Assembly (NCBI RefSeq): GCF_946482605.1
Contig: NZ_CAMLSE010000001.1
Span: 602,148-666,147, forward strand
Direction of reading: 5' to 3'
DNA length: 64,000 nt
Source of the DNA: an uncultured Dyadobacter sp.
GTDB lineage: Bacteria; Bacteroidota; Bacteroidia; Cytophagales; Spirosomataceae
Each line of letters opens with the position of its first letter. The first letter of the stretch is position 1. Position numbers and translations under genes: made by a program. The notes under the pieces are model-generated. The model worked only from the letters and a program-made list of their open reading frames with translations. It did not search any database and had not been told where the DNA came from. Of this stretch, positions 53,629 through 62,843 are shown piece by piece.

Positions 53629-54690
53629 ATGTCAAAGCTATTTTCTCCTGTTACCATTAAAAGTATCCGTTTCAAAAACCGGATCATCGTTTCACCCATG
53701 TGCCAGTACTCGTCTACCGATGGCTTCGCGACCGACTGGCATCTGGTCCACCTCGGCAGCCGCGCCGTAGGCGGTGCCGGGCTGATCATCACCGAAGCGA
53801 CGGCCGTCTCTCCGGAAGGCCGCATTTCTCCCGAAGACCTGGGGATATGGAAAGACGAACATCTCGAAAAGCTGTCTCAAATCACATCATTTATCAGCGC
53901 GCAGGGCTGTGTGCCGGGCATTCAGCTCGCTCATGCGGGCAGGAAGGCGAGCACGGCGGTTCCATGGAAAGGCAGGGCGGAGGTGCCTGTTTCTGAGGGT
54001 GGATGGGTTACCGTAGCGCCTTCGGTCGTTCCATTCTCCGATACGTATCCCAAACCGGTCGCATTGGACGCCGCAGGCATTGAAAAAGTAGTTGACGACT
54101 TCACGGCAGCGGCAAAACGGGCGTTACAGGCGGGTTTCAAAGTAGCCGAAATTCATGCTGCGCACGGTTACCTCGTGCACCAGTTCCTTTCTCCGCTGAG
54201 CAATCATCGTACGGATGAGTATGGGGGCAGCTTCGAAAATCGCATCCGCTTGCTGCTGCGTATTATCGACGGTGTTCAAACGGTTTGGCCGAACGACCTT
54301 CCATTGTTTATCAGAATCTCAGCTACCGATTGGGTCGAAGGCGGCTGGAATCCCGACGAGTCGGTCCGGCTCGCGCATATCCTTAAAGAGAAAGGCATCG
54401 ACCTGATCGACGTTTCGACGGCAGGCCTGGACACTCGTCAGCAAATTACGGTCGGGCCGGCATACCAGCTGCCGTTCGCTTCCCGCATTAAACGTGAAAC
54501 CGGTATCCTTACGGGCACGGTGGGTATGATCACGAGTGCAACGCAAGCCGAAACGATCCTGGTCAATGGCGACGCGGATATGATCATCATGGCGCGGGAG
54601 GTTTTGAGAAATCCCTATTTTCCATTGCAGGCCGGCAAGGAGCTGCGGGAGGATGTGGCCTGGCCGGTGCAATATGAGCGGGCGAAATGA
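53629..54690 (+). CDS. namA: Old yellow enzyme family ene-reductase, YqjM/NamA-like
   Basis: 353 residues. FMN-binding TIM barrel: RIIVSPMCQYSSTDGFATDW holds the Cys typical of the YqjM class, GGAGLIITEATAVSPEGRIS follows, and EIHAAHGYLVHQFLSPLSNH has the substrate-binding His pair, with RTDEYGGSFENRIRLLLRII next. Members reduce activated C=C bonds of enones and related electrophiles with NADPH. Cytoplasmic. It has its own transcription unit behind the SusCD terminator. The symbol follows family resemblance. Confidence 0.9.
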   Translation: MSKLFSPVTIKSIRFKNRIIVSPMCQYSSTDGFATDWHLVHLGSRAVGGAGLIITEATAVSPEGRISPEDLGIWKDEHLEKLSQITSFISAQGCVPGIQLAHAGRKASTAVPWKGRAEVPVSEGGWVTVAPSVVPFSDTYPKPVALDAAGIEKVVDDFTAAAKRALQAGFKVAEIHAAHGYLVHQFLSPLSNHRTDEYGGSFENRIRLLLRIIDGVQTVWPNDLPLFIRISATDWVEGGWNPDESVRLAHILKEKGIDLIDVSTAGLDTRQQITVGPAYQLPFASRIKRETGILTGTVGMITSATQAETILVNGDADMIIMAREVLRNPYFPLQAGKELREDVAWPVQYERAK

Positions 54691-54732
54691 TCGCGCCACC
54701 TGGATTTGGTGAATGGAATTCGGAGTGAGTGA

Positions 54733-54828
54733 ATAACGAAATGGCGGGTGCTGCTCAATAAGTATATCAACACGCTTCCTAAAGAAGGTGTCATGAAAAA
54801 ACAATACGATATGATCGTCAGCTCTTAA
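54733..54828 (+). pseudogene. Possible 3' remnant of a coding sequence
   Basis: A frame between stops reads KWRVLLNKYINTLPKEGVMK and continues to a TAA at 54826-54828, 31 codons. The composition is protein-like and in the plus orientation, but there is no proper start. It looks like the tail of a lost gene. I do not recognise the parent. A short chance frame is the alternative. Confidence 0.25.
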
Positions 54829-54834
54829 CCGAGC

Positions 54835-55071
54835 CTAGGCATAGGCCAGCTTACTCAGCATGACCGAATTGTCGATCAGCGTTTCCATACGAAGGTCGGA
54901 CGCGATTTCGATGTAGGAGATCACGCGAATGTCACTGTGGCCGGGATAGAAATCCTGATAATCACCGATCAGTTTTTTTTCCGAGACGCGGGATTTTGCT
55001 TCAAAATTGTACGAACTGGTGATAATTTCCCCATTTTGCTTTGAGGACATTGTCAGGAGGTATTTGGGCAT
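54835..55071 (-). CDS. Small conserved-looking hypothetical protein
   Basis: 78 residues, soluble, ATG at 55071. The sequence opens MPKYLLTMSSKQNGEIITSS and includes LIGDYQDFYPGHSDIRVISY, with an alternation of strands and one helix that suits a small alpha/beta domain. I do not recognise a named family, though the composition is that of a real protein. It is a single gene between the old yellow enzyme gene and rpiA, divergent from rpiA. Confidence 0.6.
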   Translation of the reverse strand: MPKYLLTMSSKQNGEIITSSYNFEAKSRVSEKKLIGDYQDFYPGHSDIRVISYIEIASDLRMETLIDNSVMLSKLAYA

Positions 55072-55246
55072 AATGCTGACTTTGAGAGTGGTTTATGATT
55101 AAAAGCATCGGAATGCGCGATGCCGGGGCCGTTTCTAAGGTATATGCTGCAAGAACCTTGCCAGTGATCCGTGTGCGCACTATCAGAAATATGCTTTATT
55201 TTGCCTTCGACACAGCGGCTTCGGCCGGTATAGCATAATCGTTCGC

Positions 55247-55927
55247 ATGAAAGACCTTACAAACGAAAAGATATTGGCGGCAAAAGAAGCCGTGAAATGG
55301 CTTGCCGACGGGCAGGTGGTGGGCCTGGGTTCGGGCAGTTCCGCTTACATTGCGATCCGGGAGATCGGGGAGCTGGTGAAGCAGGGGCTGCAAATCACCG
55401 GTGTGCCAACCTCGGAAAAAACCCGGGAATTAGCCGAATCGCTGGGCATTCCGTTACTGAAAATCGAAGAAGTGGACGCGATCGATATCACGATCGATGG
55501 GGCGGACGAATTCACAACCGACCTGCATCTGATCAAAGGAGGTGGTAGTTTTCTGTTAAAGGAAAAAGTAGTGGCGTCTTTGTCGGCGTCGGAAATCATC
55601 ATCACGGATTCTTCCAAAAAAGTAGATCTGCTCGGGAAATTTACGGTACCGGTAGAGGTTATTCCTTACGCCCGAAACTATGTAATGACGCAATTGAAGA
55701 AGATCAACGGGCTGGGGCGGATACGGTTGGTGGATGACAAACCGCTTATCACCGAGCAGGGGAATTATCTTCTGGACACCGATTTTGGCCTGATCGCCGA
55801 TCCGGCATCACTGGCCAGGCAACTGGATGGCATCGTGGGCGTGGTGGAGCACGGCTTGTTTATCAATGTCGCCACGCGGGTGATCATGGGAGTGGGTGAA
55901 GCGACCGAGACATTTACCAGACGGTAG
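55247..55927 (+). CDS. rpiA: Ribose-5-phosphate isomerase A
   Basis: 226 residues, the usual length. Key motifs: VVGLGSGSSAYIAIREIGE (phosphate-binding GSGST-like loop), GVPTSEKTRELAESLGIPL, AIDITIDGADEFTTDLHLIK (catalytic Asp pair), KGGGSFLLKEKVVA and the base Glu/Lys region. The enzyme interconverts ribose-5-phosphate and ribulose-5-phosphate in the non-oxidative pentose phosphate pathway, in the cytoplasm. Single gene with its own terminator at 55962. Confidence 0.95.
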   Translation: MKDLTNEKILAAKEAVKWLADGQVVGLGSGSSAYIAIREIGELVKQGLQITGVPTSEKTRELAESLGIPLLKIEEVDAIDITIDGADEFTTDLHLIKGGGSFLLKEKVVASLSASEIIITDSSKKVDLLGKFTVPVEVIPYARNYVMTQLKKINGLGRIRLVDDKPLITEQGNYLLDTDFGLIADPASLARQLDGIVGVVEHGLFINVATRVIMGVGEATETFTRR

Positions 55928-55961
55928 CTGATCTGACAGATCGGTATATCGTTTAAAATAC

Positions 55962-55993
55962 AAAAGCCGTCGGATCTGGTCTGACGGCTTTTT
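55962..55993. terminator. Bidirectional terminator between rpiA and the efflux operon
   Basis: AAAAGCCGTC (55962-55971) and GACGGCTTTT (55983-55992) are perfect 10-bp arms. The A/T ends make T-tracts on both strands, so it can end both rpiA and the convergent efflux operon, whose last stop is at 56064. Confidence 0.85.
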
Positions 55994-56063
55994 GCGCTTA
56001 ACTACACTTAACAAAGATGTTTATCGATAGGGTGTGTTTCGGTTTATGCTTTGGAATACAACA

Positions 56064-57485
56064 TTACTTCCAGCCGCCTCCCAGGCTCCGGTAGAGGTCT
56101 ACCCGTGCTACCAGCGACTGGCTGCGGATGAATGCCAGGTTGAGTTCGGCCTGCAATGCATTCCCCTGGGCGGTGATCACTTCCAGGTAGTTAGCCATAT
56201 CGCTCTGATACAGCAGCTGCGCATTGCCGATGGCTTGTTGGAGGATCGTTACCTGGTTGTTGGCGATCGCTTCCTGCTCTTTCAGCTTTTGCGTCGCCAC
56301 CAGCGAATTGGAGACTTCTCCCACTGCATTCAGTACCGACTGGCGGAATTCGAGCACCGACTGTTCGCGCTGGATTTTGGCTACTTCCAGGTTGGTTTTA
56401 AGCTCTCTTCTGGCAAAAATCGGGCGGGCGATGGTACCTGCCGCGATGCCAAATAGCGACCCCGGAATGTTGAACCAGTTGCTCGATTTGAAAGATTCGA
56501 TACCGCCGCTGGCCGAAATGATCAGCGAAGGATACATGCTCGCCTGCGCAACACCCAGTTGCGCATTGGCAATGAGTATGGACATTTCAGCGGCGCGTAC
56601 ATCGGGTCGACGGCTCACCAGCGCTGCCGGAACACCGGTAGCAAGGCTGTCCTGCGCCTCGAAATCTGCCAGTTTTACTTTGCGGTCGATCGCGCTGGGC
56701 ATTTGTCCGGTCAGAACCTGTAATGCATTTTCCTGAATCGTAATATCCTGCTCCAACTGCGGGATGAGCAATGCAATGGCTTCACGCTGCGCTTCGGACT
56801 GCTGCACGGAAAGCGATGTTACCTCGCCGGCGTCTTTCAGAAGGTTCGTTAGTTTCAATGTATTATTGCTCAGTTCGAGGTTGTGTTTGGCCACTTCCAG
56901 TTGTTTATCAAGCATCAGCAGGTTGAAAAAGCCTTTTGCAATATCAGCGACCAGGCGTGTTTGCACGGCTTTGGTGGCTTCATAAGTTTGCAGGTACTGG
57001 CCCAGTGTCGCCTGTTGCTGCCGACGGATCTTGCCCCAGATATCGGCTTCCCACGACAAATCGAAAGAGGTAATGTAATTTTCGATGTGACTGGATTTGA
57101 GGAAACTGCTGGCGCTGATCCCGTTCAAGCTGTTTTTCGACGGGCGGTTGTAGGTTCCGGCCAGGCGGAGGTCCAGACGTGGCAGTTGCAGCATCTTGGC
57201 CTGCTTCACTTGCTGTTGCGCGATATCGATGCGTTTCAGCGCGATTTGCAGGTCATAATTGTAAGTTACGCCGCGTTCGATCAGCTTTTGCAGCGTGGTA
57301 TCAGGGAAAAATTCTTTCCAGCCCATATCCGCGATGGTTGCAGTGTCGCCATAAGGCACATTGCGGTATTCGTTGGGCAGGGCCAGTTCCGGGCGCTGGT
57401 AGTCCTTGCTCACCTTGCAAGAGGCGAGCAGGGATACCAACGTAAGCAGGACAGGTATTTGGGTTAATCTAAATATATTTTTCAT
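56064..57485 (-). CDS. RND efflux outer membrane lipoprotein (OprM/NodT family)
   Basis: 473 residues. Lipoprotein signal with Cys in SLLASCKVSKDYQRPELALP, the usual start of OprM-type proteins. Two outer membrane efflux repeats follow with long helical hairpins (LKRIDIAQQQVKQAKMLQLP, ADIAKGFFNLLMLDKQLEVA) and the family segment PAALVSRRPDVRAAE, then SLGGGWK at the end. It forms the trimeric TolC-like channel of the tripartite pump. Last gene of the operon, 45 bp after the RND permease. Confidence 0.93.
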   Translation of the reverse strand: MKNIFRLTQIPVLLTLVSLLASCKVSKDYQRPELALPNEYRNVPYGDTATIADMGWKEFFPDTTLQKLIERGVTYNYDLQIALKRIDIAQQQVKQAKMLQLPRLDLRLAGTYNRPSKNSLNGISASSFLKSSHIENYITSFDLSWEADIWGKIRRQQQATLGQYLQTYEATKAVQTRLVADIAKGFFNLLMLDKQLEVAKHNLELSNNTLKLTNLLKDAGEVTSLSVQQSEAQREAIALLIPQLEQDITIQENALQVLTGQMPSAIDRKVKLADFEAQDSLATGVPAALVSRRPDVRAAEMSILIANAQLGVAQASMYPSLIISASGGIESFKSSNWFNIPGSLFGIAAGTIARPIFARRELKTNLEVAKIQREQSVLEFRQSVLNAVGEVSNSLVATQKLKEQEAIANNQVTILQQAIGNAQLLYQSDMANYLEVITAQGNALQAELNLAFIRSQSLVARVDLYRSLGGGWK

Positions 57486-57530
57486 GATGTTATTTTGAAA
57501 TAAAACCAGTCGCTTATCAGTGCCGCAGCA

Positions 57531-60500
57531 TTAATGGGCTTCCGACTCTGCCAGTTTTGGTTGAACCGGCTTTTTAACCACCTTTTCCTGCAAATACTGG
57601 AAGATGACATACAATACCGGGATCACAAACACCCCGAATATCACACCTGTCAACATCCCGCCTACTGCACCGGTACCGATCGAGCGGTTACCAAGCGCCG
57701 AGCCACCGGTGGCCCGCATCAGCGGCAACAGACCGACAATGAATGCGAAGGAGGTCATCAGGATCGGACGCAGACGGAGGCGCGAAGCTTCCAATGCCGA
57801 TTCCACAATGCTCAGACCCGCCTCGCGCCGCTGTACGGCGTACTCGATGATCAGGATCGCGTTTTTCGCAAGGAGCCCCACGAGCATGATCAGCCCGACC
57901 TGCACATAGATATTGTTTTCAATGCCCATCCAGTTGATGAATACCATCGAGCCAAACACACCCAGCGGGATCGTCAGGATCACGGCAAACGGCAGGATGT
58001 AGCTTTCGTACTGGGCAGCCAGCAGGAAGTATACGAACACCAAACTCAATACGAAGATCAGGATGATTTGTGAGCCGGAGTTGATCTCCTCGCGCGTCAT
58101 ACCAGTCCATTCGGTTTTGTAGTTATTCGGCAAAACCTTTTCGGCAGTTTCCTGCACGGCACGGATGGCGTCACCGGTACTGTAACCCGGTTTGGGCGTT
58201 CCGTTGATCATCACCGCATTGTACAAGTTGTTGCGGGTCACGGTTTCAGGTCCGAATACGCGTTTCAAAGTTACCAGCTGGTTCGCCGGCACCATTTCGC
58301 CTTCGGTGTTTTTAACATAAATACCATTCAGCGACGACGGGTCCTGGCGGTACAACGGATCGGCCTGCGCCATTACGCGGTAGTATTTTCCAAAGCGGTT
58401 GAAGTCAGACACAAAGCTGGAACCGTAGTAGATTTGCAGCGTTTGCAACAGGTCGTTTACAGGTACATTCAGTTGTTTAGCTTTTGCATTGTCGATTTCC
58501 AGCTGGAATTGCGGGTTGCCTGTTGCGAAAGTGGTGAATGCATAGGCGATCTCCGGACGCTGCATCAATGCGCCGAGGAATGCATTGGTAGTCGTGCTGA
58601 GTTTTTCCAGAGAACCGTTTCCACGGTCTTGCAACATAAATTCGAAACCGCTGACGTTACCGAAACCATCCACGGTAGGGAAGGTGAAGAAAAACGCATT
58701 GGCATCATTCACTGATCTCACCTGCTGCGACATCATGCCGACGATCTGGTTGAAATCCTGTACATCACCCCGTTCTTCCTTCGGTTTCATGCGGATAAAT
58801 CCTACCCCGTAAGGCGATGCGTTGGAGTTTGAAATGATGTTCATACCTTCCACGATGTAGCGGTGGTCGGCGATAGGAGACTTTTTAACAATGCTATCCA
58901 CCTGCGCCATCGCTTTCGAAGTACGGTCGAGGGAACTTCCCGGAGGCGTGTTGAGTGCGTATAGCAGGAAGCCCTGGTCCTCGGTCGGGATAAATCCGGT
59001 AGGCGTTGTTTTGGTCAGCCAAAGTGTTGCTCCCGAGATGACCACCAAACCCACGATGGTTACCCATTTGCGACGGATCAGGAATTGCAGACTTTTTACG
59101 TACCGACCTGTCATCGACTCGAATCCTGCATTAAATGCTGCGAAAAAGCGGGCCGAGAAACCTTTCTTTCCATGCGAGCCGTCCCCTTCCGCATGCGGAT
59201 TTTTCAGGAACAGCGCACAAAGTGCGGGGCTGAGCGTCAAGGCGTTCAATGCCGAAATCAAAATGGCTATGGCTAATGTAAATGCAAACTGCCGGTAGAA
59301 TACCCCCGCTGGTCCCTGCATGAAACCGACGGGTACGAATACTGCGGCCATCACAAGGGTAATTGAAATGATCGCGCCCGAGATCTCGTTCATCGATTCG
59401 ACTGTGGCTGGCTTGGCACCGAGGTTGGATCGCTCCATCTTCGAATGGACGGCCTCGACGACGACAATGGCATCATCGACCACAATACCGATCGCAAGTA
59501 CCAACGCAAAGAGTGTCAGGAAGTTGATCGTAAACCCGAAGAGCTGCATGAAGAAGAACGTACCGACAATGGCGACCGGAACCGCGATGGCCGGGATCAG
59601 TGTCGAGCGGAAATCCTGCAGGAATATAAATACCACGATGAATACAAGGATGAATGCTTCCAGAAGCGTAGACCGAACCTGGTTGATCGACTCGTCGAGG
59701 AAGTCCTTCGAGTTGTACATAATGGTCGTTTTCAGGCCTTTGGGTAATGTTTTGGAAAAATCAGCCACCAGTTTCTCAGCCTGGATCAGGATGTCGTTCG
59801 CATTGGTACCGGCGGTCTGGAACACAGCCACACCGGACGATGCATTACCATCCAGTTTCCCATTGGAGGAATAGGTGTAAGAACCGAATTCCACCCGTGC
59901 CACATCTTTCAGCCGGATCACCGAGCCATCGCTGTTGGCTTTGATGATAATGTCCTCGTACTCTTTGTTTTGCGTGAGTTTTCCTTTGTATTTCAAAACA
60001 TATTCAAAAACTTCCTTGCTGGCTTCTCCCAGACGTCCCGGAGCGGCTTCAAGACTTTGCTCGCGGATGGCATCCGTAACTTCCTGAGGTGCTAGTCCCA
60101 ATGCGGCAAGGCGGTCTGGTTTAAGCCAGATACGCATCGAATAATCGCGCGTGCCGAATGGTTGTGCCTGACCGACCCCCGGTATACGTTGCAACTGAGG
60201 GACCAAGTTAATCTTGATATAGTTCAGCAAAAACGTTTCGTCATAAGTGCTGTCCTCGCTCGAAAGCGCGACGAACATGATAATCGAGTTTTGTTGCTTT
60301 TGCGTGGAAATACCAGCTTGGACGACTTCCTGTGGAATCTGGCTTACAGCCTTGGAAACGCGGTTCTGCACGTTTACTGCGGCGATATCGGGATCCGTGC
60401 CCTGTTTGAAATACACATTCAGGGCCATGGTGCCGTCGTTATTGGACGATGACGTCATGTAGGTCATGTTTTCGACACCGTTCACGGCCTCTTCAATGGG

Positions 60501-60689
60501 CGTCGCTACCGCACGGGCAACGACTTCTGCGTTCGCTCCCGGGTACACGGCGGTAACCTGTACCGTTGGCGGGGCAATATCGGGGAATTTGGTGATCGGC
60601 AGCGTGGTGAGCGATATGATCCCCAGCAGTAATATCAGGATAGATATAACCGTCGAAAGGACAGGCCTTTCTATAAATTTCTGGAACAT
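57531..60689 (-). CDS. RND multidrug efflux permease (HAE1/AcrB family)
   Basis: 1052 residues from the ATG at 60689 (MFQKFIERPVLS), the standard N-terminus; the frame extends 17 codons upstream without support. Twelve membrane helices in two repeats with two large periplasmic loops. Helix 4 has AIGIVVDDAIVVVEAVHSKM with the proton-relay Asp pair, and GIENNIYVQVGLIMLVGLLA with LAKNAILIIEYAV marks helix 10, holding the relay Lys. FPDIAPPTVQVTAVYPGANA is the usual docking start. It pumps drugs, detergents or similar compounds by proton antiport. Middle gene of the operon. Confidence 0.95.
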   Translation of the reverse strand: MFQKFIERPVLSTVISILILLLGIISLTTLPITKFPDIAPPTVQVTAVYPGANAEVVARAVATPIEEAVNGVENMTYMTSSSNNDGTMALNVYFKQGTDPDIAAVNVQNRVSKAVSQIPQEVVQAGISTQKQQNSIIMFVALSSEDSTYDETFLLNYIKINLVPQLQRIPGVGQAQPFGTRDYSMRIWLKPDRLAALGLAPQEVTDAIREQSLEAAPGRLGEASKEVFEYVLKYKGKLTQNKEYEDIIIKANSDGSVIRLKDVARVEFGSYTYSSNGKLDGNASSGVAVFQTAGTNANDILIQAEKLVADFSKTLPKGLKTTIMYNSKDFLDESINQVRSTLLEAFILVFIVVFIFLQDFRSTLIPAIAVPVAIVGTFFFMQLFGFTINFLTLFALVLAIGIVVDDAIVVVEAVHSKMERSNLGAKPATVESMNEISGAIISITLVMAAVFVPVGFMQGPAGVFYRQFAFTLAIAILISALNALTLSPALCALFLKNPHAEGDGSHGKKGFSARFFAAFNAGFESMTGRYVKSLQFLIRRKWVTIVGLVVISGATLWLTKTTPTGFIPTEDQGFLLYALNTPPGSSLDRTSKAMAQVDSIVKKSPIADHRYIVEGMNIISNSNASPYGVGFIRMKPKEERGDVQDFNQIVGMMSQQVRSVNDANAFFFTFPTVDGFGNVSGFEFMLQDRGNGSLEKLSTTTNAFLGALMQRPEIAYAFTTFATGNPQFQLEIDNAKAKQLNVPVNDLLQTLQIYYGSSFVSDFNRFGKYYRVMAQADPLYRQDPSSLNGIYVKNTEGEMVPANQLVTLKRVFGPETVTRNNLYNAVMINGTPKPGYSTGDAIRAVQETAEKVLPNNYKTEWTGMTREEINSGSQIILIFVLSLVFVYFLLAAQYESYILPFAVILTIPLGVFGSMVFINWMGIENNIYVQVGLIMLVGLLAKNAILIIEYAVQRREAGLSIVESALEASRLRLRPILMTSFAFIVGLLPLMRATGGSALGNRSIGTGAVGGMLTGVIFGVFVIPVLYVIFQYLQEKVVKKPVQPKLAESEAH

Positions 60690-60815
60690 ACGGATTTGGT
60701 TTGTCCCCTTCGCGGGGCACATGTTGTAGTTTTTGGGCAAGATAGGGGCTTACCATCGCATGGGGCATGCGATGGGGCCCGTATAATTGGTGTGGTGATT
60801 ATGTCAAACGGTCCG

Positions 60816-61997
60816 TCAGATCGGGTTGGCGTGCAGCAGGCTGTCCATCGACATTTTCTGAGGCGCAATAGCCATACCGTCGCGCAGCCTGTCCATTCCC
60901 GCATAGACGATCTTTTCGCCAGGCTTCAATCCTTTGGAAATCAAGTAATAACGTCCGCTTCTGTTCGACACGGTCACCGGGCGGCCTTCCACCTTGTTGC
61001 TGTCGAGGACTGTGTATACAAACACCTTGTCCTGCAATTCGAAGGTAGCTTCCTGCGGGATCAGCACCGACTTCGTGAGCTCACGCGGGATGCGGATCTT
61101 GCCTGTGTTACCGGAGCGCAACAATCCGTTGCCGTTCGGGAAAGTAGCACGGAAGTTGATGGCGCCCATCGTCTTGTCGAACTGGCCTTCAACGATCTCC
61201 ACTTTACCTTTCTGCGGGTAAATGCTGTTGTCCGCCAGCAGCAGTTCCACTGGTGGTATCTGCTTGATTTTCTGTTCGATAGTCGCGCCGGGGAACTGCT
61301 GCTTGAAATCCAGGAAGTCGAGCTCGCTCATCGAGAAGTAAACGTGGATGTCCTTGGTTTCGGACAGGACCGTTAATGCCTCCATCGTTCCTTTGCCTAC
61401 CAGGCTGCCTGTTTTGAACGGGATCACACCGATATAGCCGTCGGCAGGTGCTTTAATGCTCGTGTAGCCGATGTTGATTTTCGCGGCTTCCACGGCTGCC
61501 TGCGCCTGCGACACATTAGCCTTGGCGGCGTCATAAGCTGCTTTGGCCGTTTTCAACTGCACGTCGGAAACCACTTTGTTGGCCACGAGCGGCGTCAGCT
61601 TGTCAACATTGATCGCAGCGCTCTCTAACGCGGCTTTTGCGGATTGGAGGCTGGCATTGGCTGTATTCAACTGCTCCGCGTACGGGCGGGCGTCGATGTG
61701 GAAGAGCACCTGGCCTTTGTGTACATAAGCACCTTCGTCCACAGAGATACGGTCGAGGTAACCATCCACCTGGGGACGGATCTCGATATCGCGGCTGCCC
61801 TGGATGGAAGCTGTAAATTCACGGTGCGCTGTAACCTGGTGGTCGCTGACCGTAATGACCGGCAAAGCCTGGGCTGGCATTTGCATCGGCGCGTCGTTGG
61901 CGGTAGACGATCCGCAGCTGTAAATCGCCGCAGATCCGGAGGCTAGTAAAAGGATTGCAATAAGCCTTTTGGTTGTGTTTGATTGGTCTTTTTTCAT
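60816..61997 (-). CDS. RND efflux periplasmic adaptor (AcrA/MFP family)
   Basis: 393 residues, lipoprotein signal with Cys in AAIYSCGSSTAND. Then the half-lipoyl motif (EIRPQVDGYLDRISVDEGAY), a long alpha hairpin (KTAKAAYDAAKANVSQAQAA), the second lipoyl half (IGYTSIKAPADGYIGVIPFK) and the beta-barrel and membrane-proximal domains. It connects permease and outer membrane channel. First gene of the three-gene pump operon, 126 bp before the permease. A TetR-type operator lies 65 bp upstream of the start at 62062-62074. Confidence 0.94.
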   Translation of the reverse strand: MKKDQSNTTKRLIAILLLASGSAAIYSCGSSTANDAPMQMPAQALPVITVSDHQVTAHREFTASIQGSRDIEIRPQVDGYLDRISVDEGAYVHKGQVLFHIDARPYAEQLNTANASLQSAKAALESAAINVDKLTPLVANKVVSDVQLKTAKAAYDAAKANVSQAQAAVEAAKINIGYTSIKAPADGYIGVIPFKTGSLVGKGTMEALTVLSETKDIHVYFSMSELDFLDFKQQFPGATIEQKIKQIPPVELLLADNSIYPQKGKVEIVEGQFDKTMGAINFRATFPNGNGLLRSGNTGKIRIPRELTKSVLIPQEATFELQDKVFVYTVLDSNKVEGRPVTVSNRSGRYYLISKGLKPGEKIVYAGMDRLRDGMAIAPQKMSMDSLLHANPI

Positions 61998-62061
61998 GGG
62001 TGTGGACGATTCTTTGTGGTGATGATGAGTTAGTTATGAATAGGTAGTGAAGTTATAATTA

Positions 62062-62074
62062 CTAACAGTGTTAG
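62062..62074. promoter_or_regulatory. TetR-type operator upstream of the efflux operon
   Basis: CTAACAGTGTTAG is a perfect 6+1+6 palindrome. An almost identical copy (one changed base) lies upstream of the TetR-family gene at 62708-62720, and both are followed by C. Confidence 0.8.
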
Positions 62075-62090
62075 CCAGAAACGAAAAAAA

Positions 62091-62690
62091 TTATAGGTTC
62101 TTGATGAAAGCGTTTACAGTGTCGTCCATGACTTTTTTGTTCATTGTGGAATCATCGATGTCGGAGCAGCGCATCATAACGATCGAAATCAGACCATGCA
62201 GTACTGACCAGAACGCATAAATTTTAAAGCAGGTTTCATCATCCGAAGATTTTTTATTTTTTACGATTTCTTCGATCGCATCACTGATGTGATCACGGAA
62301 ACAGTTAAATTCCGGCTTGATTTTCCCCGCACCCGAGCAGGGCATTCCGAGGCCATACATCAGTTGGTAATATTCCGGATTTTTGAATGCAAAGGTCCAA
62401 TACGTCTCGGCATGGGCCCTCAATTGATCTTCCGGATTCTGGTATTTTCGCTTGTTTTTTTCCAGCAGCCTTTCGAGTAACCTGAAACCATCCATGGAAA
62501 GTTCAAAAAGGATCGCTTCTTTATTTTCGAAGTGGTCGTAGATGACCGGCACACTGTATTCGATGGCGTCTGCTATTTTTCGGATGGACAAGGATTGCCA
62601 GCCTTCGTCTTTAACCAACTGCAGTGCAACTGCCAGGATGTTGGTCCGCATATTTTCCTTTTGCCGTATCTTTCGTTCGAGAATGCCCAT
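62091..62690 (-). CDS. TetR/AcrR-family repressor of the efflux operon
   Basis: 199 residues. The N-terminal DNA-binding domain has ILAVALQLVKDEGWQSLSIR and the helix-turn-helix KIADAIEYSVPVIYDHFENK at about 39-58. The C-terminal part is the variable ligand domain (TetR_C WHG-like, KNPEYYQLMYGLGMP). It probably binds pump substrates and releases the two CTAAC-type operators flanking it. It lies directly upstream of the adaptor gene on the same strand, 93 bp away. Confidence 0.92.
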   Translation of the reverse strand: MGILERKIRQKENMRTNILAVALQLVKDEGWQSLSIRKIADAIEYSVPVIYDHFENKEAILFELSMDGFRLLERLLEKNKRKYQNPEDQLRAHAETYWTFAFKNPEYYQLMYGLGMPCSGAGKIKPEFNCFRDHISDAIEEIVKNKKSSDDETCFKIYAFWSVLHGLISIVMMRCSDIDDSTMNKKVMDDTVNAFIKNL

Positions 62691-62707
62691 GACATTTCAT
62701 AATTTAC

Positions 62708-62720
62708 CTAACGGTGTTAG
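62708..62720. promoter_or_regulatory. TetR-type operator in the regulator's own promoter
   Basis: CTAACGGTGTTAG, matching the 62062 copy in 12 of 13 positions. It directly adjoins a minus-strand -7 box (TAACTTTG, 62728-62721), so bound repressor would cover the transcription start. Confidence 0.8.
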
Positions 62721-62728
62721 CAAAGTTA
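62721..62728 (-). promoter_or_regulatory. -7 promoter box of the TetR-family gene
   Basis: Minus strand TAACTTTG matches TAnnTTTG; GTTG, one base off the -33 consensus TTTG, lies 20 bp upstream. The operator follows without a gap. Confidence 0.6.
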
Positions 62729-62843
62729 CGGATACGCTATGACATTGTCAACTCCCAGCGACCGGGATTTTCCCGGCCGTCTTTGCTATGCGGCTTCCAT
62801 GGTAAAAATCGTGCCCGGGCAGGACGCCCGGCTAGGGCTGCCG

